A stretch of DNA of 34,787 bases, from NCBI GenBank assembly GCA_903930515.1, contig CAIYYW010000022.1, forward strand, positions 1 to 34,787, read 5' to 3'. Below, piece after piece: positions 7,651 to 13,624 of the stretch. The stretch is from an uncultured delta proteobacterium (GTDB taxonomy: Bacteria; RBG-13-61-14; DRUE01). The notes beneath the pieces are model-generated. The model was given only the letters and a program-made list of their open reading frames with translations, had not been told where the DNA came from and searched no databases. Numbering within the stretch: position 1 is the first letter of the stretch; every line of letters starts with the position of its first letter. The translations under genes and the position numbers were made by a program.

Positions 7651-8643
7651 ATGATGAGAGATAAAATGATTTCGGAATGGAACAAGGTTGAACTCAAGAC
7701 CGACCCGGGACAGCGCCAGTTCCTGGAAGCGGTGGAGTATTACTTGCGCAAGCCGGCCCTGATCGCGAAGAAGCTCCGGGGCAAAGCCCAGGAGTTCACG
7801 GTTCCGTCGGACTTTCCCCAGAGCGCGGTGGACGCGATTGCCAAGTTCCATCAGGTGGACGCGCCGGACCTGGGCTGGGAGCAGGTGTTTGAGGTGATTG
7901 ATTTCACCCAGACCAAAAAGAACGGGTTTGAAATCCTTGATGTCGGCACCGGCCTTTCTTTCCGCGCGATCAAGCCGGGAGAGAAGGCGGAGGTTTACAA
8001 GATCTCCGGAGAAGTTACCCCGGTCAACTTCGACCTGTTCGGAGGCGCGCTCGGCTGGAGCAAGCTCTGGTTTGACGACCAGGAATACTGGAAGCTGGAG
8101 GACGCGGCGAAGGAATTCCGCGCCAAATGGTACGCGCAGAAGGCCCAGGCGCATTACGACCTGATCAGCGCCTCCCGGCCGGACAGCGATGTGTCCTGGC
8201 AAGGCGGAGTCAACGATTCCAAGGCGGTCCGCGACGCCGAGACCATCAACTGCGCCTGCGCGGAAATCCTCAACGATCTTTCCGGGCTGGGATACGAGGT
8301 CAGCCCGGGCGCGAGCTTGGTGATCGTGGCTCCGGTTCAGCTCTGGGCCAGGCTCCGGAACGCCCTGAACATCACCCTGAGCGATACCGCTTCCAGCCAG
8401 ATCAACTTCAATGTCAGCCTGGCCGTGACCACCCGGCTCAAGAACCAGGCGCTCTCCGGCGCGGACAATTCTCATTACTTCGTCTGTCTGCCCGGCCGCA
8501 AGATCAAGAGCGGACTCCGGATGGACCTTACCATCCTGAGCGAGCCGGACATCCTGGCCTATGCCGAGACCGTGGCCGGTTGGGGAAGATACGGAGCCGC
8601 GATCGGAGAAGCCGAACAGCTCAGAAGGTGCGCCACCGTCTAA
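7651..8643 (+). CDS. Major capsid protein (Mu gpT-like, HK97 fold expected)
   Basis: A 330-residue protein after the decoration protein and before a strong terminator. Residues 45-60 hold an N-terminal arm; 70-130 (GWEQVFEVIDFTQTKKNGFEILDV, FRAIKPGEKAEVYKISGE) resemble the extended-loop region, and 150-320 a helical and beta core with a Trp-rich segment (ALGWSKLWFDDQEYW). Length and position agree with Mu gpT-type capsid proteins; I recognise the family by context and overall pattern rather than a signature motif. The strong GGAGGAGGAG ribosome site directly upstream suits a highly made protein. No N-terminal delta-domain is obvious, consistent with scaffold being supplied by the protease fusion. 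Confidence 0.75.
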   Translation: MMRDKMISEWNKVELKTDPGQRQFLEAVEYYLRKPALIAKKLRGKAQEFTVPSDFPQSAVDAIAKFHQVDAPDLGWEQVFEVIDFTQTKKNGFEILDVGTGLSFRAIKPGEKAEVYKISGEVTPVNFDLFGGALGWSKLWFDDQEYWKLEDAAKEFRAKWYAQKAQAHYDLISASRPDSDVSWQGGVNDSKAVRDAETINCACAEILNDLSGLGYEVSPGASLVIVAPVQLWARLRNALNITLSDTASSQINFNVSLAVTTRLKNQALSGADNSHYFVCLPGRKIKSGLRMDLTILSEPDILAYAETVAGWGRYGAAIGEAEQLRRCATV

Positions 8644-8656
8644 GCCACTGATGATG

Positions 8657-8713
8657 GGATCGGGGCGGGCGACTTTGCCCTCCCTTCCGGCCCGCCCTGA
8701 TCCGATCTTTTTT
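8657..8713 (+). terminator. Intrinsic terminator after the capsid gene
   Basis: Arms 8657-8670 (GGATCGGGGCGGGC) and 8690-8703 (GCCCGCCCTGATCC) pair over 14 bases with one G-U, around a 19-base loop. Six T follow at 8708-8713. It begins 14 bases after the capsid stop codon, inside the structural operon, and would give extra capsid mRNA relative to tail genes. Confidence 0.85.
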
Positions 8714-8725
8714 GCGGAGAGAACA

Positions 8726-8842
8726 ATGGAAAAAAATTTTGTGTTTGTGGACCGGGCTGACGGGGGCAAGTCGCGGGTGACTGTTGAGAGGCCCGCGCGC
8801 GATTTTGAAAATAACTATCCGCGTTTTTCAAAGGAGGAATAA
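8726..8842 (+). CDS. Small phage protein, 38 residues, unknown
   Basis: The frame MEKNFVFVDRADGGKSRV... ends RFSKEE and has GGAGAG upstream of its ATG; its stop overlaps the next start as TAATG. It lies between capsid and DUF1320-type genes, where Mu-like phages often encode one small protein. The sequence is basic and acidic mixed, without membrane segment. It is short enough to be missed by automated gene calling. The function is unknown; a head-tail joining or translation-coupling role is possible. Confidence 0.6.
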   Translation: MEKNFVFVDRADGGKSRVTVERPARDFENNYPRFSKEE

Positions 8843-9594
8843 TGAGCGCGCTTCCGAAATATCGGCAGATGGATTATGCCCGGTTTGACTTTCGGATTTC
8901 CAACGGACTCGGCTCCTACTTGGAGCCGGACTGGGACGATCCGGGCCTGGGGGTGGAGTTTTATGACAGTCAGGGCATCCTGAGATTCACCGCGAACCAA
9001 ACCAGCAGCCCCCCGCTCGTTTCCGGCTCAGACCGACAGGGGATTTTTCTGGCCCTGGAAGGGATCAATCTGGAAAATTTCGCGCTCGGCGTTTGCGACG
9101 CGCGTCTTTCCTGCAGGGTCAACGCCGAGCAGGTCCTGCCCTGCCCCACGGTGATGGAGGCCTTCCAGGTAATCCCGGACAGCGGGACCGAGCCGGTTTA
9201 CACCACGGCCTCCAAGGTCAAAAGCGAATTGCCCGCGGAAATTCCGGCGCAATTAACCGACCCGGTGATTGAGCAATATATCTTTGACGCCAGCCGGAAG
9301 ATTGACGCCGGTCTCTCCGGTCTTTACCCGACGCCGTTTCCGGGCATTGAGCAGAACCCGGCCACGCCCGGCTTGATTGAACGGCTCTGCCGCAAGCTCG
9401 CGCTGTCGGAGAGTTTGATCTTCCTGGGGACCTTGAACCAGATGGAACTGAACCCTTTGCTGGAAGAGCGGGCAATGGCCGAGTTGGACCGGATCCGCAA
9501 AGGCGAACTCCGGATCGCCGGCTTTGAGCCCAACCTCTCGGTTTATCAGGGAATGATCCTGCCGGAAGAAAATACCGGCGATTACCTGGATTGA
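8842..9594 (+). CDS. Head-tail connector, DUF1320 (gp36-like) with extra N-terminal domain
   Basis: A 250-residue protein. The C-terminal half (about 135-245: DPVIEQYIFDASRKIDAGLSG, GLIERLCRKLALSESLIFL, AMAELDRIRKGELRI) matches the DUF1320 pattern of Mu gp36-like proteins, helical adaptors that sit below the portal. Ordinary members are about 140 residues. Here an added 125-residue beta-rich N-terminal domain precedes it (LEPDWDDPGLGVEFYDSQG, GIFLALEGINLENFALGV), which I do not recognise and which may be exposed at the neck. Translation is probably coupled to the 38-aa gene by TAATG. Confidence 0.68.
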   Translation: MSALPKYRQMDYARFDFRISNGLGSYLEPDWDDPGLGVEFYDSQGILRFTANQTSSPPLVSGSDRQGIFLALEGINLENFALGVCDARLSCRVNAEQVLPCPTVMEAFQVIPDSGTEPVYTTASKVKSELPAEIPAQLTDPVIEQYIFDASRKIDAGLSGLYPTPFPGIEQNPATPGLIERLCRKLALSESLIFLGTLNQMELNPLLEERAMAELDRIRKGELRIAGFEPNLSVYQGMILPEENTGDYLD

Positions 9595-9608
9595 AAAAGG
9601 AGTAACCA

Positions 9609-10136
9609 ATGGTGCTATCGGATGGAGACTATTTAAAGGTCGCGGAGAAAATCGTGGATACGCTCCTTACGGACACCGGCTCCGGGGGATTGCGGGAAGG
9701 GCCGAACCCGCCGGTGAAAACGATTGAGCCGAGGATCCGGCGGGAAGCCAAGCTTTATTCCAAATACGAGCTTCCCCTGATCGGAGTGGAGGTGGCGAAA
9801 AAAAGAGAAGAGCCTTCCCCTTCCAGCCGGATCATTGACAAAGTCTTTGAGCTGGAATTCCTGATCCTCTGCCGGGGAGGAGACCGCGAGCTGGAATCGG
9901 ACCGGGCCAGGAAAATTTCCAGCCGGCTGGAAAAGCTGCTCAAGGAACAGAATCTTCCGGACCGGCAATTCTCCGGCCTGCCCGCGTTGATTGAAGGCTC
10001 CCAGGGAGTGCTGGTCGCCCGGCTGACCGAAACCAATTTTGAAAGCAGGTTTTTTGAAGACGCGGCCGGGAAAAATCCCGAGGTGGTTTCCCTGGTCTCC
10101 GCGGAGGTGATCATCCCGGCGCAATTGTTATTGTGA
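9609..10136 (+). CDS. Tail completion/terminator protein candidate
   Basis: A 175-residue protein between the connector and the tail tube genes, the site of gp37-like (DUF1834) or tail-terminator proteins that cap the tube and dock it to the head. It has an alpha/beta appearance: an N-terminal helix (DGDYLKVAEKIVDTLL), strand-like LPLIGVEVAKK, FELEFLILCRGG, a long helix (ESDRARKISSRLEKLLKEQ) and closing strands (VVSLVSAEVIIPAQLLL), consistent with that fold. AAAAAGGAGTAACCA precedes the ATG. The assignment is mainly from order. The stop codon lies within a perfect palindrome at 10128-10151. Confidence 0.55.
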   Translation: MVLSDGDYLKVAEKIVDTLLTDTGSGGLREGPNPPVKTIEPRIRREAKLYSKYELPLIGVEVAKKREEPSPSSRIIDKVFELEFLILCRGGDRELESDRARKISSRLEKLLKEQNLPDRQFSGLPALIEGSQGVLVARLTETNFESRFFEDAAGKNPEVVSLVSAEVIIPAQLLL

Positions 10137-10151
10137 GATACATCACAATAA
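10128..10151. promoter_or_regulatory. Perfect palindrome matching a CRP/FNR-type site
   Basis: TTATTGTGA, a six-base spacer GATACA, then TCACAATAA is a perfect 9-bp inverted repeat. Its core TGTGA-N6-TCACA equals the Escherichia coli CRP half-site consensus. It covers the preceding stop codon and lies 44 bases before the tail tube gene, so it could be an operator for an internal promoter or an mRNA hairpin. No T-run follows. Confidence 0.5.
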
Positions 10152-10194
10152 GAATCCGGTCTGAGCAAAACGAGCAAAAGGAGGCTTCCCTTCA

Positions 10195-11481
10195 ATGTCC
10201 AAAAACTTTCTGGAAAATATGGGAAAGGTCGCGCTATTCCGGACCCGGGAACAAAACCTGGGAGAGCCGGCGACCGATAATGGGGTGAGTATGGCCTTTG
10301 ATCTCGGCTCCGGGGTCAATCTGGCGAGGACGGTGGAAGACGACCGGGATCAGCTCCGGGGGGTTGACCTGGCCACCCGGTTATATCTCGCCGGGCAGAC
10401 CGCGGGCGGGAAACTGAGCCAGAAGCGGGCCAAGCCGGACTTTCTTACTTTCGCGCTCGGCTGCTTTTTCGGCCAGGTCAACACGGAGCAGGTCGCGGCC
10501 GGGATCTACCAGCACACCATCACTCCTTCCAGCGCCCTGTCTTTGCCCGCGTTCACCCTGCTCCAGCGCCGGGGAGACGCCATTCTCAAGGAAAGGTTTT
10601 CCGGGAACCTGGTGGAGGGGTTCAGTCTGGAGTTGGGAGAAAGCTGGGTGGGCCTGAGCTCGGATCTTCTCGGGATCGGGAAGCGCGAAGTGAATTACCA
10701 AAATGAGATCGTGTCGGCTCCGGCCAATTCCACCCAGATCACCTTGAGCGGGAACGGGGTGGAAGGCGCCACGGCCTCGGAGCGGTTGGAAAATGTGTTC
10801 CGGATCCGGGCCAAGGATGCCGGGTCCAATTTTTGGGAAGTATGCCCGGCGGCGAGCGTGAGCGGAGGCGCCCCGGCCGTGATCACGCTCCAGGAGCCGG
10901 TGGGACAAAGCTCCGACCTGATTGAATTCCACCTTGACTATCTCCCGACCGAGCCGGAGTGGTGCGATTTTCCGGCCGAGCTGGACGAGTCGCCGCTGAA
11001 ACTGGTGGACGCGAATTTGATCGTGGACGGATACTTCACCGGCAGCCAGGTCCAGGGCGGGGAAGTCATCTCCAACGACCTGCTCGGCTTTTCCATCCAG
11101 GGAAAGAACAACCTGGAAATCCGCAAGCTGGCGGACGGGTCGAATAATCCCTGGGCGAGCGAAGCCGCGCGCAGCCAGCGGGAGCTGACCGTCAAGCTCT
11201 CCGAGCGGCTCCGCAACACCATCCGGCAATGGCAGGCCGATCATCCGGAGACCGAGCGGATCAGCCTTTATCTTAAAATCCGCGGCGCGGAAATCGTCCC
11301 CCAAAGCGGATATTATTTCGGCGCGGATTTGATCTTCCCCCAATGCGGAATCCTGAACGATCCGATCTCGGTCAACGGCAAGTTTCTGGCCCAGGAGGGA
11401 GACCTGCTGGTGATGGACGATATAAATTACAACGGCGTTTTCATCCGGACCTGGAACCGGGTGAGCGAATACCTGGGATAA
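10195..11481 (+). CDS. Major tail tube protein
   Basis: A 428-residue protein that fits the tail tube subunit, which stacks as rings around the tape measure. DRDQLRGVDLATRLYLAGQTAGGKLSQKRAKPDFLTFALGCFFG and TLLQRRGDAILKERFSGNLVEGFSLEL resemble the tail-tube family found in siphophages of the B3/D3112 type. A central beta-rich insert (about 175-260, ITLSGNGVEGATASERL, VITLEP-like) may be a surface domain, making it longer than minimal tube proteins of 150-250 residues. Position just before the chaperone pair is canonical. A good ribosome site AGGAGG lies upstream at a somewhat long spacing. Confidence 0.72.
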   Translation: MSKNFLENMGKVALFRTREQNLGEPATDNGVSMAFDLGSGVNLARTVEDDRDQLRGVDLATRLYLAGQTAGGKLSQKRAKPDFLTFALGCFFGQVNTEQVAAGIYQHTITPSSALSLPAFTLLQRRGDAILKERFSGNLVEGFSLELGESWVGLSSDLLGIGKREVNYQNEIVSAPANSTQITLSGNGVEGATASERLENVFRIRAKDAGSNFWEVCPAASVSGGAPAVITLQEPVGQSSDLIEFHLDYLPTEPEWCDFPAELDESPLKLVDANLIVDGYFTGSQVQGGEVISNDLLGFSIQGKNNLEIRKLADGSNNPWASEAARSQRELTVKLSERLRNTIRQWQADHPETERISLYLKIRGAEIVPQSGYYFGADLIFPQCGILNDPISVNGKFLAQEGDLLVMDDINYNGVFIRTWNRVSEYLG

Positions 11482-11491
11482 AGGAGAGCAA

Positions 11492-11878
11492 ATGCCGATT
11501 GAACTCAAAGACCAAGAGAGCCTGGCGCTGAACCTGGAAGGACAGGAAATTGAAGTTTATTTCCGCAGCCCGAACGCCCCGGAGATGGTCCGCTATCTCG
11601 CCTCCACCCTTTCCGGCAGCGGCCCGGAGGCAATGGAGCAGATGCTCTCGGCCGGGATCTCGCTCGCCCAATCCTGTCTGCTGGGGATCAAGGAAGGAGA
11701 CATCGTGATTGTGGATCAAGGCCGGGCCAGGGGTTTGGTCACCGACCCGGCTCGGCCCGGATACGATCACAACTGGAAGCAACTGCTGAAAGAGAAAATC
11801 CCGGGCTTGCTCCTGATGCTCGCGAACCGCCTGGTGAAAAACGCGGCATCGGAGTTGGAGGTTCGGGAAAAAAACTGA
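11492..11878 (+). CDS. Tail assembly chaperone, short (gpG-like) form
   Basis: A 128-residue protein between tail tube and tape measure, the position of lambda gpG. It is helical with a strand-rich start (LALNLEGQEIEVYFRSP), MVRYLASTLSGSGPEAMEQML, and a basic C-terminal helix. Such chaperones coat the tape measure during tail assembly and are not in the finished particle. It ends at TGA 11876-11878, directly after an A AAA AAC slippery heptamer, so a fraction of ribosomes should continue into the frame ending at 12174, giving a product of about 227 residues. AAAGGAG lies close before the start. Confidence 0.75.
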   Translation: MPIELKDQESLALNLEGQEIEVYFRSPNAPEMVRYLASTLSGSGPEAMEQMLSAGISLAQSCLLGIKEGDIVIVDQGRARGLVTDPARPGYDHNWKQLLKEKIPGLLLMLANRLVKNAASELEVREKN

Positions 11879-11900
11879 CCCGGGAGCTGGACCGGCTCCT
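11857..11900 (+). promoter_or_regulatory. Programmed -1 ribosomal frameshift signal
   Basis: Three expected parts are present. The heptamer A AAA AAC is at 11869-11875, in phase with zero-frame codons AAA AAC, immediately before the TGA stop. An internal Shine-Dalgarno-like GGAGG lies at 11857-11861, seven bases upstream. A hairpin GGAGC/GCTCC (11883-11887 with 11895-11899, plus an outer G-U) begins about seven bases downstream. This matches the arrangement known from bacterial dnaX and phage tail genes. Confidence 0.88.
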
Positions 11901-12174
11901 TCATCTTGAGCCCGCAGATTGCAGGAGCTGTCCGGAACCAAAGAGCAAATATCAGGAATGGACCTGTGCCCATTGCCCGGAATTCCGGCTGGACCATATC
12001 AGCCCGGGAACCTGGCGCTTGCTGGAAATCCGGAGGCTGAAGCTGGCCGGGTATCCCTTCCGGGCCGACGATCTGAAATATCGCGATTGGCTCTTGCTGG
12101 GAGCGCTGGAAGAAAAGCTGGGGTCGGAGCAAAAGAAGAATGAGCTGGAACTAACCCTGCTGAAAACCATTTAA
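11875..12174 (+). CDS. Tail assembly chaperone extension (gpT-like) by -1 frameshift, zinc-ribbon type
   Basis: After slippage the ribosome reads CTG at 11875 and 99 codons without a stop, to TAA at 12172-12174. The frame has no start codon of its own in a useful place. The peptide begins LTRELDRLLHLEPADC and contains a CX2C-X11-CX2C arrangement (CRSC and CAHC), followed by FRLDHISPGTWRLLEIRRLKLAG and a helical end. The four cysteines suggest a small zinc-binding knuckle; similar short cysteine-bearing extension proteins occur in siphophages. The gpGT-type fusion is expected to bring the tape measure to the tail tube. The open frame of exactly the right length in the exactly right phase makes a sequencing error unlikely. 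Confidence 0.82.
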   Translation: MTRELDRLLHLEPADCRSCPEPKSKYQEWTCAHCPEFRLDHISPGTWRLLEIRRLKLAGYPFRADDLKYRDWLLLGALEEKLGSEQKKNELELTLLKTI

Positions 12175-12203
12175 TTTTCAGCGCGGTTTGAAGGAGAAAA
12201 GGG

Positions 12204-12788
12204 ATGCCTGAATTTGGGAATGAAGCGGGGAACAAAAGCGAGCTGGACCAACTGCGAGCGAATAAACAGGCGGAGTTGGAAATCATCAAACAGGCGGAAG
12301 AGCAGCGGCATCAGTTGGAGCAGCATTTTTCCGAGCTGACCCGCAAGGTCAAGGAGCGGAACCTGGCCTCCGAAATCAATGCCTATCAATCCGCGGCCGG
12401 GTCCGTGGCCAAGTTTTTAGGCGCCGGGATCAAGCAACAGGCGATGATCATGATCCCGTTTGAGATCGCGGAGGCGACCAAGGAGATGGCCGACTTTTTC
12501 GCCACCAAAGACCCCACTCATCTGGCCTCCAGCCTGAAACACTTGCTCGCGGTCAAGCAATACGCGGATGCCGCCAAAACCTCCGCCGGCTCGGGCGCCT
12601 CCGGCTCCGGGGGTTCTTCCACTGCCCCTCCCGCCGAGTCGCCGGAAGACCAGACCAGACACAAAGCCCGGGTGGTCGTTAATGTGGGAGATGGGGTAGT
12701 GATCAATCCCAAAGAATTTGTCCGGCAGTTGGTGGATGGCTTGAACGAGGCCTACCGCGATAATGTCCGGATTGAATTCGCACAATAG
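12204..12788 (+). CDS. Very short tape-measure-like tail protein
   Basis: A 194-residue protein in the tape-measure slot between the chaperone pair and distal-tail gene. Residues 10-65 are a charged coiled coil (ELEIIKQAEEQRHQLEQHF). About 65-120 is a hydrophobic helical stretch (SVAKFLGAGIKQQAMIMIPF), then a Gly/Ser/Pro linker, then a terminal domain (VVVNVGDGVVINPKEFVRQL) typical of tape-measure C-termini as I know them. Tape measures of non-contractile phages usually run 600-1200 residues, at roughly 0.15 nm tail length per residue, so this one would allow a tail tube of only about 30 nm. It may be a minimised tape measure, an internal deletion, or a different tail-core protein. Confidence 0.6.
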   Translation: MPEFGNEAGNKSELDQLRANKQAELEIIKQAEEQRHQLEQHFSELTRKVKERNLASEINAYQSAAGSVAKFLGAGIKQQAMIMIPFEIAEATKEMADFFATKDPTHLASSLKHLLAVKQYADAAKTSAGSGASGSGGSSTAPPAESPEDQTRHKARVVVNVGDGVVINPKEFVRQLVDGLNEAYRDNVRIEFAQ

Positions 12789-12797
12789 GAGTGAAAA

Positions 12798-13550
12798 ATG
12801 ACTCTGAACGCCAAACCGATTTTTATGTGGGACAATTTATTGGCCCGGCCGGACGCGCAACTGAGCGCGACCAGTTCTGACCCGGATCATCCGGTCCAAT
12901 ACCTGGCGGACTGGAGAGAGTATCTGACCTGGCGGGCCGGGTCCGGCGCTCCCCAAAACCTTGAAATATCTTTTCCAGAGCCGAAGCCCGCGTCCGCATT
13001 GTGCATTTACCATCACAACCTCTCCAGCGTGGAGACCGTAACCCTTTCCGGCTCTGCCAACGGTTCGGTTTGGGAGGAAATCCTCAGTCTCAATCCCAAC
13101 TCCGACCAGACCATCCTGAAATTGTTCAACCAGGTTTCTTGCCGATATTACCGGCTGGCAATGGGCTTTTCACCGGCTTGCGAAATCGGTTTGCTCTTCC
13201 TCGGCGATTACCTGGAATTCCCAAGCTGGACCGCGTCCGGCTTTGATCCCAACCAGGAAGAGTTGCTGGTGGAGAAAGGGAAAAGCGAAGAAGGGTTTTT
13301 GCTCGGAGCCGCGCTCCGGTGCCGGAAAAGAAGAATGGCCCTGGACTTCCGATATTTATCCGATTCCTGGGTGCGAAATACTTTGATCCCGTTCTGGAAA
13401 AATCATCCGCCCAAGCCGTTCCTGTTCGCCTGGGACTATCAAAATCATCCGGAGGAAACCTATTTGGTGGAATTGGCGAAGCCGGAGCTGGGCCTACCAT
13501 ATCAGCCGGTTTTTCGGTCATTGAGTTTGGAATTGGAGGGAAGGGTATGA
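12798..13550 (+). CDS. Distal tail protein with discoidin-like domain
   Basis: A 250-residue protein after the tape-measure gene. Residues 25-125 look like a galactose-binding (F5/8 type C, discoidin) jelly roll: QNLEISFPEPKPASALCIY, VETVTLSGSANGSVWEEIL, CRYYRLAMG. Residues 135-250 resemble the distal-tail adaptor (Dit or DUF2460-like) that closes the tube: LEFPSWTASGFDP, RMALDFRYLSDSWVRNTLIPFW, PVFRSLSLELEGRV. Together they suggest a baseplate ring with a sugar- or surface-binding domain. GGAG lies 9 bases before the ATG. Its stop overlaps a 25-codon mini-frame at 13547 as ATGA. The domain reading is by pattern only. Confidence 0.62.
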   Translation: MTLNAKPIFMWDNLLARPDAQLSATSSDPDHPVQYLADWREYLTWRAGSGAPQNLEISFPEPKPASALCIYHHNLSSVETVTLSGSANGSVWEEILSLNPNSDQTILKLFNQVSCRYYRLAMGFSPACEIGLLFLGDYLEFPSWTASGFDPNQEELLVEKGKSEEGFLLGAALRCRKRRMALDFRYLSDSWVRNTLIPFWKNHPPKPFLFAWDYQNHPEETYLVELAKPELGLPYQPVFRSLSLELEGRV

Positions 13551-13624
13551 AGTTGAAGATTGGGAATTGGGGAATTCTCCGATTCCTAACCCCTACTCCC
13601 CAACTCCCGGAGGTGAAGCGATGA
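13547..13624 (+). CDS. Possible 25-residue coupled mini-gene
   Basis: The frame MKLKIGNWGILRFLTPTPQL... starts in an ATGA overlap with the distal-tail stop and ends in an ATGA overlap with the tail-hub start. It contains an imperfect hairpin, GGGAATTGGGG (13562-13572) with CCCCAACTCCC (13598-13608), and GGAGG at 13609-13613 for the hub gene. It may be a translated linker keeping ribosomes coupled, or filler sequence that happens to be open. Confidence 0.35.
   Translation: MKLKIGNWGILRFLTPTPQLPEVKR

Noticed and set aside
7525-8769. Leftward 414-codon open frame opposite the capsid gene
   Set aside because: It is antisense to a strongly supported capsid gene, has low-complexity composition typical of a GC-rich complementary frame, and no ribosome site.
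10381-11508. Leftward 375-codon open frame opposite the tail tube gene
   Set aside because: Mirror frame of a real gene with biased codon content; no recognisable protein features.
11868-11878. Sequencing error in the A run splitting one chaperone gene
   Set aside because: Position, heptamer phase, upstream Shine-Dalgarno and downstream hairpin all fit programmed slippage, and tail chaperones are known to use it.
13319-13624. Rightward 101-codon frame overlapping the distal-tail gene end
   Set aside because: Most of it overlaps the distal-tail gene in another frame; only the last 26 codons, with their own ATG at 13547, were kept as a possible mini-gene.
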